DNA from: Formicarius rufipectus
Lineage: Eukaryota > Chordata > Aves > Passeriformes > Formicariidae
Length of the DNA stretch: 64,000 nt
Direction: 5' to 3'
Assembly (NCBI GenBank): GCA_013399695.1
Contig: VXAU01004938.1
Location: 1,943,394-2,007,393 of the forward strand
The notes beneath the pieces were generated by a model, which saw only the letters and a list, made by a program, of their open reading frames with translations, made no database searches and was not told the DNA's origin. Made by a program: the position numbers and the translations under genes. Every line of letters starts with the position of its first letter. Within the stretch, counting starts at the first letter, position 1. Positions 50,059 to 63,181 of this stretch are shown here, piece by piece.

Positions 50059-53000
50059 TATTTGTGTGTCTTTAACTTGTGTAATAGGTAAAGAAAATTA
50101 TTTTTCCTTAGACAGCTTTCATTGTGTTATGTCTGAACCCTTGAAGCTTGCTGTCATTGTAAGTTATGTTGCTTTTAAAGAAGGAAACATTGACAATCTA
50201 CAAATTTTAATAATGGTGGCATTTTAAGTGATGAGTATGTGTATGCAATTTTTTGTGCCCTGCATTCAAACTGGACTAAACAACTGCCTTCTGAGTGCTC
50301 ACAGAAGTTTCAATTGTCAGTCCTGTCTATCCCAAAACAAATAAAACTGAGGCAAAGTGAAGGCCTTGATGAGTTCATTAGCATCTTGGACTATAGGTCT
50401 AAAATGTTACACTAAAACTCTCACATTGCATAAACCTTCTGTAAAGATTCTGTTGTGTCATGTGTGAGAGAGTAGCACCCTAAAATCAGCTTTGTACTTA
50501 AGTATAGTACATGTCTTTTGACAAAGCATGGCTAAACCAGTGCACTTGAGCATTTCTTTACTTTAGAATGTGTTTTCGAAGAAATATAGCTCAATGGCTT
50601 TTTTTCCTTCTCCTTTCTTCAAATAATCTTAAAAGAATATCAAAGATAAGCCAAGATTGCTTTATACATAAAGCAGGAGATGCAATGGGAGAAGGGGAGG
50701 GGTTACATAAGAGTAATAATGAAAGAAGAAAACCACCACAGCATCAAAATTAGTTCTTAATCTAACTCAGGATTAAAACTTATTATTGGCAAATTAACCA
50801 TAGCTGAATGTTCTTCTTTGATCACCCAAACCCAGTCTTGGAACTACAGATGCAGGTTTGCATTTATCTGCTTGTTAAGCTTGACTCACTGCAGTTTCTT
50901 TTGGAAACCTTTACTCAATTCTTATAATGTGAACTCCATCAATGTTAGTAACCTAGATGTGTTTCTAGTGATCTCAAGGCCTGAGCATTAGTCGCTCAGC
51001 AGCTCAGCTCAGTGCTGGAATAACAGAATGTTGTTCATACATTTGAATAATTGGTTTCATTATTGTGCAGCACTTGATTTGACAGACTTGTTGACTGGAA
51101 AAGTCCTCTGAAGGTTATATACTTTGCTGTCCTGTTTGAAGTGGGACTTCAGCCAACACTAGAGAGAATAGCCAAAGCTTTATCTTGCTGAGTTTTGACA
51201 ATCTCCAGGGATGGATACTCCACTGCCTCTCTGCATATCCTTCTGGAACATGGACAGTGTGTCCATAGACAACAGCATTCATGGGCAACTTGCCCATAAA
51301 CAGACGCTAATGTTTGTGAAAAACAGTTGTAGAGCCTAGGGAATTACGAGGGGAACAGAGCACAGAAAGTGGCAAAGCTTGCATGTTTTTCTCAAATATC
51401 CTCTTACGTTACCCTTGTACAGAGCACTGGGCGAGGTGGCCCATCTGGACTGACCCAATATGGGTGATGTATTGGTTTTGTGTTCTTATACATGCAGCCT
51501 CATCTCTGTGACTTCTCTGAATTGTGAGGAAGAAGTTGCTGGAGCCAGTATTACTGCAAACTGTGTAATGTTTGACTTTTGCTGACAGGCAAATTAGAGA
51601 CAAATTTTTCTGTATCTTCAGAAGTGTTTGATGGCACACTTTCCTGAATATTGTAAAAATGAAAGGTTTAATCTTGGACAACATAGTACTGGTACCAGAC
51701 GAACATGTTTACTGTACTGACTGAGTTCTTCTGATATTGGGTCTATGGCTTTGATAACCTGAGAGAAAGAAACTATCTTCTTAGAGCTCACATCAACTTC
51801 AGCATGTGCTACAACCTATATCATCCCCTTGATATAAAATAAATGTTGTATGGCTTATGTAAAAAATAATTTCTAATAGTTGAAGTTTATTTAAATAATT
51901 TGTTACTTTCTGAGGATGAATGTGCTGACATACCTGTTATGGACTGGCACTCTCAAATAGAAAAATATCATATTCTTGTGGTGTTTTGTGTACAGTTGGC
52001 TCTGATACAGCATAAACAAGCACATTAGACCTGTTGTTGACTTAATACAATTACACAGGGGTTTACCTTGTTTTGCCCTTGTTTTCATGTTGTTCCACTA
52101 AAAGAAATCTGTGTTCAAGATCCAGTAAATGGCTGAAGAAAATGTGTTAGAAAACTAATGCTCTCAGCTGACTTTTTTCCCTTTCATTTTAAAATTATTC
52201 ATTATTATTTAAAGTTATTTTAAAAATATGGGATTTTTTTTAATTTGGCTATGCAGAAAGCACTTCCAAGTTCTTATATAAATTGCACTCTGCTTTGCAG
52301 ATTCTGAGACATGTGAGCATTAACCTTGCACGTGTGTTCTTTGCTGAAGAAATCGTAGCAGCTTGTGTATACTTACAGCTACTGTGAGAAGATACAGGCA
52401 TTTGTCTAAGAGACTGTGTTCCTAAATACTCTCCAACATAAGAATATTTTTAAAACTTTTTTCTGTCCTCTTAACACAGAAGTACCTCAGACCTTTCAAA
52501 ACTGATTGTGTAATGAGGAAGGAATATCTGGTAATTCCAAGATATTTTAAAATTTCATCTGCACCACTTCTACTTTAGAGAACTATGCACAGGATTCTTA
52601 TTTTGCATATTGTCTTTCCCACAGACCTCATTTCAGATGCTTTCCAAACTTAATGAGTGCAGTTGCACTTTTTAGATGTGGAGGAAAAGTAGGTAAGAGA
52701 GAAAAGAGCTGATAGGCATAGGCAGTGGGAAACAAGTTGTGTACTTGGTTGAAATGAAACAGAAAATGAAGAGTCAGTGAGGGGGAGAAATAACTCTTCC
52801 ATATGGCAGGCTCAGCAGGCAGGAAGGCTCCTGCACCTCCAGTCCTGAATTGGTGTGAAGAAGTTGAGTGGGAACACCTAGATTAATAAGATGAGTGTAG
52901 GAAAAACAGTCTGCATGGTGGGTTGGATGAAGTTTTTTGGAGAACTCTAGAAACAGCACTCAAGACACTTAAAAATAAAACCCTATAATTAGACTTTTTG

Positions 53001-54311
53001 GATGATTCAGGCACTTAAAAATTCAGGCCACTTATTTCTGAAGTGCTTATTGTGGAGCAACTCCCTCAAAAGATAAAAAGAAGGTATCTGGGTCTTTAGC
53101 ACTCTGGAAAGGGAGCTGGAGTATTACACAATGGAGAATCATATGGGTAACCTGAATTCAAAGCAGTGATTCTGGATCAGCTTAATGCCACATCCAACTG
53201 CAAGAGCTACAACTAGCTCTCCTTTCTGGCTCAGCATCACAGCTGTGATGCTTGTAGGACCCAGCTGAAGTGTTGCAGAGTTATACTTCTTGGTATCGTG
53301 CCTCAGAATATGTTTAGCAATTTATTAAGGTGAATGAAGTAACTAATAAAGATATGCACTTGAGGTATATACTAGGTATGCCATGAAACCTGGTGTATAT
53401 GCTTATATACTTCTAGGAGGGTATATCCAGTAGACTATTTACCTACTAACTCTGGTTTTGTAGGTGTAAAAGGCCTTCTTTTGTTCTATTTGCCATTGAA
53501 ATAAAACTGTAACACTGGTATAGAGTAAATACATAATTTTAAAATAAAATAGTTGCATAAAAATATTTTCCTGATCAGGTAAAAGAAATTAGGAAACAGT
53601 ATGTTGGCGGGGAGAGGAGGAATGCAACAATTTTTTTATTTTATTGTATCTTGTAATAAATGCCTTAATGCAAATATAGCATTACAGCCTCTTGCTAGCA
53701 CAACGCATTTCATTTAGAAGACAACTATCAACTGTCTCAGGAGGCATCTTTTGTTGGTACAGTCTCTGTCATCAGTGGAAAGCATTTCTCTACAGCTACA
53801 CACACTTAGTAGTTTAGTCAGAATGAATATGTTTATGTGTACATAGTATGCAGCATGAAGACACTTGGGAAACAGTAATTGCCCAAGTTCCCTTCCCTTC
53901 GGTGGTTCAGTTTTTAAAAATTTGTTCATGTTCCACTTGTGGATGGAAAAAAGAAAAAAGAAAAAAAAAAAGGGAACAAGTCCTTTCCTTCTTCAGACTC
54001 TCTTGCAAATTACGTCAGTGGAATTCTTAATCAAGAAAATATTTTCTGCTAGCTTGACCTTGCCATATTAGTACTCTGAATTAACTAATATAAAATCCGC
54101 TGTGGGATGAGATGTGGAAGAGAAATGAAGCTTTTGGGATAAGCAACTCTGAATAAATACATTTTAATTGACTGAGTTTCCAAAACTATTTTCTAGTAGC
54201 TAATGCCTAGGTGATAACTGGGAAAATACTGATTTTCATGTGGTCTCCTAATCTTGTTTGTAAGAGACAACATTTCAGTGGGTAGTCACTTTAAAATTAG
54301 TTTGGATTAGT
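50059..54311. other. Intron downstream of the OXR1 exon
   Basis: Unique sequence except for a weak CR1 remnant near 51.2 kb and an A-rich patch at 53947-53971. No further OXR1 exon recognised. Confidence 0.55.
51170..51265 (-). mobile_element. Probable short CR1 3' remnant, minus orientation
   Basis: ATCTCCAGGGATGGATACTCC and CACTGCCTCTCTG resemble the CR1 3' end complement (CTCCAGGGATGGTGACTCC...). The similarity covers under 100 bp and fades on both sides, so this is a weak call. Confidence 0.4.
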
Positions 54312-54965
54312 TTACTCATAGACTCATAGAATTATTTGGATTGGAAGGGACCTTAAAGATCATCCAGTTCCAATGCCTTACCGTGAGCAGGGAACCTTCC
54401 ATTAGTTGCTCTAAGCCCCATCCAACCGGCCTTGAGCATTTCCAGGGATGGGCCATCCACAAATTCTCTAGGCAACCTATTCCAGTGTCTCACCAACCTC
54501 ACAGTAAAGAATTTCTTCCTGGTAACTAAACTGACTTCTTTTAGTTTAGAACCATTCCCCCTTGTCCTGTCACTGCATGCCCTTGTCAAAAGTCCCTCTC
54601 CAGTTTTCTTGTAGGCTCCCTTCAGATACTGGGAAGCTCCTATAAGGTCTTCCCAGAGCCTTCTCTTCTCCCAGGTAAATAACCTCAACTCTCTCAGCAT
54701 ATTTTTTTATAGGAGAGGTGCTCCAGCCCTCGGATCTTCTTGGTGTACCTCCTCTGCACTCTCTTCAATGGTGCATGTCCTCCTTGTGCTGGGGACCCCA
54801 GAGCAGGACACAGCACTCCAGGTGAGGTTTCACCAGAGCAGAGTAGAGGGGCAGAATCCCTCCCCTGTGCTTGTGATGTAGCCCAGGACACATCTGGTTT
54901 TCTGAGCTGTGAGAGCACATTGCAGGTCTTGTTGAGCTCCTTGTCAACCAGTACCCTCAAGTCAC
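54312..54965 (-). mobile_element. CR1 LINE 3' copy, about 650 bp, minus orientation
   Basis: It starts at its 3' end with CTCATAGACTCATAGAATT, the complement of the CR1 tail, and runs back through the 3' UTR into the ORF2 C-terminus. Minus-strand motifs include HLECCVLLWG, KRVQRRYTKKIRGLEHLSYKK, ELRLFTWEKRRLWEDL, YLKGAYKKTGEGL, RTRGNGSKLKE and HWNRLPREFVD. The order is collinear with CR1 ORF2, with only a few frameshifts, so this is one of the youngest copies here. It is 5'-truncated at about 54965. Confidence 0.95.
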
Positions 54966-57900
54966 TACTAATAATTTAGTACTTGTAAATGTACTTTTTT
55001 TGTACTTTAAATGTACTTTTTTATTGCGAAAAGAAGATGGATATTCCAAGGAATTTAATGAATGTAAATATAAAGAATAACTGGTCACAAGAATTATTAC
55101 TAATGCACAAAACAGTATAAGAAGGTGTTTAGAAAGTGAGAGAGTATAATAGAGGTGATTTTGTGGGGAAGTGTAAAACATAATCTTTTTTACAAGTGAT
55201 TAATAAATCATAGTCCATCCCTCCTGTTATGAAAGGGAGAACTAAATGAAAACTGATCGGGTTCTATTTAGTGGATATAACTATACCTAAACCCTGTGCT
55301 ATATGCTCTCCAGTAAGTCAATTTGAGTCATGACTTTTACAATTATTTGGAAGCATAAATAAATGTCATATTGTTTATATATGCAGTAGATTAATTTTCT
55401 TTCTGATTGCATACATTCCAGTCTGCTTCTGTAAAATTATTACTTTCTTTAAAATATGTCAGAACTACCTGATTAAGTGTGAATTCATACACATTTATTA
55501 CTACATTTATATAGTGTCACACAATCTATTATTAAACTATTGTGCAGGACTAACATCTGTTCAAGTAGTGATTTCAGAGATCTCTCACCTCTGATGGAAC
55601 TCTTTTTTTTTTTGTGAGAGCTTGTGTGAGAGAGCCATAGACCACTGGTCAGACATCACAGTGAATCTGTTATTGGACTCAAAACTGGAAAAGAAAATCA
55701 TCATTCCACCTGAAAATATGTACTTATTTACAATCAAGATGAGAGTCTTATGGAGCTTATCTCTTGTGAACGCTTGCTATTGTAGTCACTAAAAACAAAG
55801 GTAAGGGACTGTTTCTTGCCCTCTCCTCTAAAATAAGCATAAAACTTATTAGAAGGATAGACATTGTGGCATTGTGGTACTTTCATTTTTAGTGTGCAAA
55901 TCCCTTCCTGCTCTGTGAGATTTTATTCAAGATGCTCTAGAAATACCTTATTCCTTTTAGAAGACATGATCTGACATTTGGTAGAGAGATCTTCTGGAAA
56001 GAATACATTTTTCAGAATGTATCTTTGAAATGTTCTTACCATTTGGTTATTGATTATATTGGCCTCTATTCTTCTGTAGAATTGAATGTGGTTCCTTTCT
56101 GTAGTAGCTCCTGAATTACCTTTCTTGTTTGTTGCAAACACTAGCAAAGCCTGTAACATGGGTAGGTGTATTAGAAGTTGTCAGGTAAGTCATGGAGTTT
56201 GATGCAGTAGGTGCTCTAAATTTGGGCTGCATTCTCTTCCTTTTAGTAACGGACAGATGGGAGATGAAGTTGCCAACTCTGCCTCAGAGGATGCAGATAC
56301 TGGTTGCACACATTTGCAGTTTGACTGTCCCATTCACTGCACTTGCAATTTCTTTATTAAATACTCATTGCTTTTTGAGAAGTATCATTCTGACTGCTTC
56401 CTTTCAAGTACAAGCTCAGAAACTTTTAGGGGAGGATGCCATTTTCCCAGCATCTCATTACCTGCTTGTGAGTGATAAGGAAAGGGAAATAATTTGTGGA
56501 ACGTGTGGATAATGAGCAAAGTGTCTCTCATAGCAACAGTAACTAGGCAAAATTCTTACTCATTCATCCTTCCTGAAGATTTTTATTAGTGATTCAGATC
56601 ACATAGCTACTCTGGATGAGCAAGCAAGCATTTATTCATGTCTTTGTTTTTCTCTTTTTTAGTATTTAAAACTTGGAGCCATTAAAAGCCAGTTGTATCC
56701 TTCTTTTGTCCTTTACAGATACTCTGTATATTCTTTGAATATAAATGAGTTCTGAGCTATAGAGACAGCATCCACCATAAGAGGAATGCTCATTAATGTC
56801 TTTTCATCTCAGTATGTCCCTTTTCTTAGCATCTGGTTTTGGTTTTAATCATATAGATTGCTATCATATCATCTGCTGAGTCATTTTGGGGAAGAAATAT
56901 TTCAGGGTTTCCTAATTTTCTTGCTTTGAAGCAGGGTGAAGCTGAAATCTTTTGTACTTCTATAGGCAAGATACTCAACTTGCAAGATTAGCTAATAGTG
57001 TGTTCTCTTAGGATACGAAAATTTCAATCTCTGGGGAAGAGATTCAAAAAGAGAAACTTTTTGACCCATAAGCTCTTGACTGAAAGAGGGTGAATCACCT
57101 TCAGTCTGTCTCTCACTGGAGGTCTTCCACAGAAGAGAAAAATGACTCAAAAAAGGGACAAGGTTTCTAACATCTCAAGTGTTCTTTGAGCACCAGTCCC
57201 TTTGAAGCTAACACCGAGGTGGTAAAACCAGTGAGTTTCCTTCCATAGAACATATATGTGAGCATGAAATTGAAGATCAAAATCTAATGGTGTTTACTGT
57301 AGAATAACTGCACAAAAACAGAAGTGATTTGTAATACAGTGACAGAGTGAGCAAATCTGGCTGGTGCTATGAATGGGTGACACTGCACACACAGCCTCCA
57401 GCCCTTCCTGATCCATGATGCCAGAGGCACAGCCTGCCTCAGGCACCATGACTGGGTGGCTTGTGCTGAGGGGTGGGTCTGTCTCCCTCCCAATCAAGCG
57501 GATTGCCTTCCTACAAGTGTGGCAATGGTCTAATTCAAGCCATTCTTACTATACCAGGTTAGACCCCACCCATTGTCTATTATTTCTAGTCCTGATCACA
57601 AGGGGTTACCAAGTATCTCCCAGCATGTACAGGGCTCCACGTGAGCTGTCATTTTATTTATTTCTTTTCAACAAATTTTTACCTTTTCCTGTATTCATTT
57701 TTTCTCTTTATATTGCCAGATAAATAAGAATGAGATGTGATTTTCAGGAGACAGAGGTCCTGGGTTAGGATCATCTCCAGAACAGCTTGTTATGAAGTTC
57801 CATTTGGATTTTAGCAAACCAGCTTGTTGTTATGCCTTTCCCTCAAAAACCCTACAGGAACTGAGTGTTATTGCTGATTTTCATCCTGGACCAGGAAGAA

Positions 57901-60900
57901 TGGTTGAATTTTATCATGGAGTTATTGTTCTGCTGAGCATTCCACAATTACAGAGCATTAGTATGCACATAGGAGTATGCAAAGACTTTACAAGCATAAA
58001 ATATTCAACATTTACAAAAGAAGTCTTTTTATAAATTTAGATACTAATTGGCCAGATATGTTCATGAAAACTAAACAGTGGCAGCAGTCTGCTGTATTCC
58101 CAATGAATCTCATTAATTAATATGCTTGAGAGATTCTTTTATTCTTTTAATTTGTAGAAGATAGAATGTCAGTCTCTTTCCTCTGCCAGAGGAAATGTGG
58201 CAAGCATGATATGTTTAAAGAGTTGTTGACTTGCAGTTTCTCAGGAACTTTAGCTGTACATTTGTTTAGGAACCTGTGTGACCACTTAGGTAGGGAACTA
58301 GGTGCTTATGTCATCTATCTACAATTTAAATTAGGTTTTTCTCTTTTCATTTGTATGTAAAACAGTGCTGAGATTAGTTGTTTGATAGTTTGCCAAGTAT
58401 CCAATGTTCTTTCTTTGAATGTCTCAGAGAAGATAGTTCCTCCCTATAGTAATTTTTTTAAAACATTCAACTTAAATGTACTAGGAAATTAAATGATGCT
58501 TTGAGAATTTGGCTTAAATTCAGTCTACAAATTAAATGACATGTTATGTTCTATTTAAGAACAAGAAACTCACATTTTAATAAAACATGAGACACTGATT
58601 GTTCACAGGTCATGACTTCGAAGCTTCGCTGCTAACCTTGACATGAGTTGTGTATTGAAATCTTCTGGAATCTCAGAGAGAAGCCAACCCCTCTCTGAAC
58701 TCTAAGAAAATACTGAACAACACCACTGCTGGCTCTGAGCTAACACAAAGGCTTCTAGTGATGTGTCCCAAACTCAGCTCCAGTAGAAAAAGATCCTTGT
58801 GGGGTTACAACTATATAATCCACAGCTGAGCTGGCTTTTGTGGCTCTGATAGTTTTTAGTAGTAGAGTAGAACAATTTCTTGTGTCATCTGACACTGATC
58901 TAAACCTGTACTGATATGTTGTGATTTTTTAAATTGATATTAAATGCACACATTACAAACCTGTCAGATAGAAGAAGGTAATACACTTTATTTCTTATTC
59001 ACTGTCTGCTGGAAAACAAACCAAGCTAAGTAAGTCAAGTAGTTTGGCCTTTTTTACATACTAGGTTTCTTTTTAAGGATTGTAGGTGGGATTGTAACTC
59101 ATCTCAAGTAAAAATACGAGAGTTAAGATAGATAATTTGAGAAGTAAAGGGCTCATCTCAAACCCTACATCAGACTCGTGAAAGAGAAGAGGCTATATTT
59201 TTCCATGACAAGGTAGTTCTGAAGGATTATCTGTTTAAATGAGAATACATTTGAGTAGTGTATTCTTAGGAATAGCATATCCTTGTTAGTCTTGATTGTA
59301 AATAACCTGCCAGAAAACGGTTTCTCCAATAAGCCCCATTATTAAAGGTGGATTGAGTTCAGCTCAATGTCTCAGCATTCATTGAACAGGGTTCCTGCTT
59401 TTGATGGTCTTTTAGAAGCCCTATCTCCTTCACTGTTTTACTGCCATAAACACATCGCATACATTTTTGTTTCATTTACCAGAGACACAAAAATCATAAC
59501 TTCATTTTCTTTTGGATAGTTTGCCAATTTCTTCTTCAGAGCAATAAATATTTTTCTTTACACTGACAAGAACAACATCCTTCAAGTTCTTTTAAATGCT
59601 TTCATTTTTGTATTTTTTTAGGATGTATATGCACTAAATGACAGTTAAGGACAACTTGAAAAAAGGATATTTATTTTTTAAAAATGAAGGGTAAAGCTGC
59701 CATATTGGGAGAGAACAAAAATTCTTTATTATAACTTGTATATCCATATTACTTATCAAAGAAAGATTGCAAGATAATTTTGTATGGTCAATATCTTATT
59801 CCTGAGGGATCTATAATTCACTTCAATAAACCAAGAGTTATTAAACTCTGCTTGAATGTGGGAAGAGGGTAAAGGTGGTGGAGACAATGAGTGGCAGCAC
59901 CACAGGTATGACGAATGCAGTGTCAGTGAGACTCCAAGAAGAGAGCAGCATAAGGGTAGTTGTGCAAGCAAATGAGACTGGAGCCCAGGCAAAGAGGAGC
60001 AGAGGAGCTATCAAAAATATTCACCTGAAAAAAGCCCAAATGATACAGGATATCAGAAAAGCCCTGGTTCATGCCATAATCCAATGTTCTGTTAATAAAA
60101 TCAGACAGTGTACTTCTCATTCTTGTTCTGCCGAAGACATGCCTATCAATCACATTTGCCATTAAGAAATTTTTTATTTTAAAGAACATGGAGAGAATTT
60201 CTATCTAATGTGCTTTATATTTCAAATATACTGGTAAGAAGTGCTTTCCTTCAGTAATAGTTCTGTGAGGGGGAAAAGGTGGGAACATTTATCATGTTTT
60301 AGGTACCCACCCACTCGTAGACTTGATACTTGCATCTTTTCTACTGTCGGGATGACTTATCTGTGAGTAGAATGTTAAGATAGAGAGAAAACTTGATTAT
60401 AATTTGATTTTTAGTTCCTAGAGACTTTAGTGGGTTCTTATTTTTCTAACTAATACACATAGTATGTATGAATGCAACATTATGTATAGTGGTATCCAAT
60501 TTCATACACTGAAAAGGTGTCTGTTGCTTACACTACAACTGCTGCTTCAGTTTTGAATGTTCATCAGGTTCCTTTAAATTAGTGTACTATCTCTGTGTTC
60601 TGGAAGTTAGGAGATGCACCTCATAATGGGTTTGTCATTTGATTTGGGGATTTTTAGCGCAGTGTAGATTGTTCTATCTTTGCTAAAGGAAACAGTTAAA
60701 ATATTATTTCTACATCAGGACAGATTGTTAATATTTTCAATTATTCTTATTTTCTTGAGGTTATATTACATGATCTTCATGTTTCTCTTCTTGGTTAAAC
60801 AAGTTCCCTTAAAACTATCAGCAGTAATACACCGACTTTGTTCTGGTATTTGTCCCATTGAAACCTCCCAAGTCTTCAAGTAGCTAGCTAGTGTGTTACT

Positions 60901-61588
60901 GAAGTCAGGAGTATCAGAAATATAAAATTTATGTACAAATTGCTATTATTTATACCAACATCAGCCTTGAGATGTAATCATATGTGTTCTTCCCAAATGT
61001 CAAGCCAACACCATGCCTGTTTGGGAAGGACAGCTCTATTTTGAAATCCAAAGCAAAACTCAGTGTCAAAGTGAATTGGCTCCCTCCATCCCAAACCTTC
61101 ATGGGAGGTCCATGTAACCTGAGAGTAATAGCACCACCAGGTGCCTTTCCTGGAGCTGGGTGCTGAAAATGGAGATCCAGCAGGCGGTATAACAGTGCCA
61201 CCAGGTGATAGCATCAAACATGAGGTTTGCTGCAAAGGGAATTCGGTTCAACAACTGTTTGCAAATCAACTCTGTTTTCTCCCCAGTCTAATGTAACTAA
61301 CGTTTTTTGCTGTAAGTTCCATCATAAAGACAGTGTCTATATCAAGGGGCTTTACTGATTTATTTTTTTTTAAAGGGGGAGAGAAGAGGTGAGGGGAAAG
61401 GTGGGTTGCTTTTATGATTATTTGCAATTTTTGTGGGTTTCAGGAGGCATGTTTGGGTTAGGGCAGAAGGATTCCTCTCTCTGAGCTTGTCTACTTCTAA
61501 TATAGCACAGATAAGAGAAGAAGCAGGATAATGTTCTAACAAATATCAGTCTAATGTTATTTTTATGAAGCCCCAAGACATGAGGAAT
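54966..61588. other. Intron, no gene seen
   Basis: AT-rich unique sequence. A GC-richer block at about 61000-61200 and a frame at 59875-60165 (ending with AATAAA-containing sequence) were inspected and show no recognisable protein family. Confidence 0.55.
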
Positions 61589-61638
61589 AATCGTGTTAAT
61601 TGTTATGATTAACACGATTGTTAATTGTTATGATTAAC
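61589..61638. repeat. Palindrome plus 19-bp direct repeat next to CR1 3' end
   Basis: AATCGTGTTAAT (61589-61600) and its exact complement ATTAACACGATT (61608-61619) flank a 7-base loop. A 19-bp unit (GTTAATTGTTATGATTAAC) occurs at 61595-61613 and again at 61620-61638, giving a 25-bp period. The block ends about 20 bp before the CR1 3' end at 61655. Confidence 0.95.
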
Positions 61639-61654
61639 CTATTTGAATATAGGT

Positions 61655-62580
61655 TACTCATAGAATCATAGCATGTTGAGGGTTGGAATTGACCTTAAAG
61701 GTCATCTAGTCCCAACCCCTCTGCCATGTGCAGGGACACCTCCCACTAGACCAGGTTGCTCAAGGCCCTATCCAACCTGGCCTTAAACACTGCCAGGGTT
61801 GGGGCATCCAAAGCCTCCCCAGGCAACCTGTTCTAGTGTCTAACCACCTTCGCAGTAAAGAACTTCTTCCTAATATCTAAGCTAAATTTTCCCTCTTTCA
61901 ATTTGTACCCATTACTCCTTGTCCTGTCACTGTGGTTGCTGATGAAGAGTCCCTCTCTGGCTTCTCTGTAGTCCCCCTTCAGATACTGGAAGGTTGCTAT
62001 GAGGTCTCCACACAACTCTCTCTTCTCGAAGCTGAGCATACCAAACTTTCTCAGCCTGTCTTCATGGGGGAGGCACTCCACTCCTCTTACCAACTTTGTG
62101 GCACTCTGGACTTGCTACAACAGTCACATGTCTTTTGTAGGGGACACCAGAACTGGATGCAGTACTCCAGGTGGGGTCTCACAAGAGCAAAGTAGAGGGA
62201 GAAGGCCACCTTCGTTGATCTGCTGGCCATGCTGCTTTTGATGTAGCCCAGGAGTTTGTTGGCTTTCTGGCCTGTGAGTGCCCACTGCCACGTCATACTG
62301 TTTTTCATCAACCATCATCCCCAAGTCTTTCAACCACTTCTCTGCCCAACCTGTAAGTGTTCCTGGGATTGCCTACAAAGATGTAGGACCTTGCACTTCA
62401 CTTTGTTGACCCTCATGAGGTTTGCATCAGCCCACCTCTCCAGGGTGTCAGAATCCTTCTGGATGGCATCCCTTCCCTCCTGCATGTCGACTGCACCACA
62501 CAGCTTGGTGTCATAGGCAGATTTCCCAAGAGTGCTTCAATCCGCCTGACCCTGTCATCAGTAAAGGTGTTGAACAGTTT
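61655..62580 (-). mobile_element. CR1 LINE 3' copy, about 920 bp, minus orientation
   Basis: It starts with ACTCATAGAATCATAGCATG (complement of the CR1 tail), then GGTCATCTAGTCCCAACCCC. Minus-strand ORF2 motifs follow: FFTAKVVRH, RTRSNGYKLKEG, YLKGDYREAREGL, ECLPHEDRLRKFGMLSFEKR, YFALVRPHLEYCIQFW, ANKLLGYIKSSMASRSTK and DLGMMVDEKQ. It reaches further upstream in ORF2 than the 54 kb copy but stops before the RT catalytic motif. Frameshifts break the ORF. Confidence 0.95.
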
Positions 62581-63115
62581 AGCATCACATAATGCTATTT
62601 GAAGGCAAATTTAATTTATATGTGACATCTGTGATGATCCTACTGGGGTGACTGATGCAGAAAAATAGCTAGGAATGTGATCTCATCCTAGTGAGGAAAT
62701 TCATATTAATAAATAAGGTATTTGCAACTCAGGGAAGATTGCTAGCCCACTAAAATCAGTTGTTTCCTAATATTGTAGACACATTAGCATAATAAACCTG
62801 TTGTCATGCAATCTACCATCATAGCAAGAGAAAACTACATAAATGGGAATCAAAGTATATTTAGGAAACACTGATCATGGTAATAGAGAATGATTAAAGA
62901 TTTTAAATTTCTTCTTTAGCTGTATTCATGTTTGTTAATAAAAACAGGGTCTTTGCTAAAAGTGTAATTGGATTTCATTGCTTAAAGCAAGCTGCCCCTG
63001 TGCACATCGCACTCAGGCAAATGCCATAACCTGCTAAGCTAATGGATGGTGGGGGAACCAATGTGCTTTCAATTTAATACTTGTATTCCCTCTACCAGAG
63101 CTGGTTGTTTCCTAG
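62581..63115. other. Intron before the candidate cassette exon
   Basis: Unique AT-rich sequence. The last 35 bases form the pyrimidine-rich acceptor region of the candidate exon. Confidence 0.6.
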
Positions 63116-63181
63116 GGTGTAACGACATAAAGAAACACAGAACAAGTCTTCGCACTCTTGGAAGTTACATTTCTTGTCCAG
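63116..63181 (+). CDS. Candidate in-frame cassette exon of OXR1
   Basis: A 66-bp block lies between a good acceptor (pyrimidine-rich stretch ending TTTCCTAG at 63115) and a near-perfect donor (CAG then GTAAGAG from 63182). Entered in phase 1, as the OXR1 exon at 48970-49166 leaves, it is open. It encodes about 22 residues beginning GCNDIKKHRT and including SLRTLGSYISCP, and it exits again in phase 1. The other two frames stop almost at once. Its length is a multiple of three and its phases are symmetric, so inclusion or skipping would keep the OXR1 frame. I do not recognise the peptide from canonical OXR1. A chance pair of splice sites remains possible because the block is short. The same strand and matching phase are the main support. 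Confidence 0.45.

Noticed and set aside
59875..60189. Open frames on both strands, possibly a mobile-element or mitochondrial remnant
   Set aside because: Neither translation shows a motif I can name, and the base composition does not look mitochondrial.
60960..61240. GC-richer block with minus-strand frames of about 84 codons
   Set aside because: No recognisable family, no convincing splice sites, no CpG enrichment.
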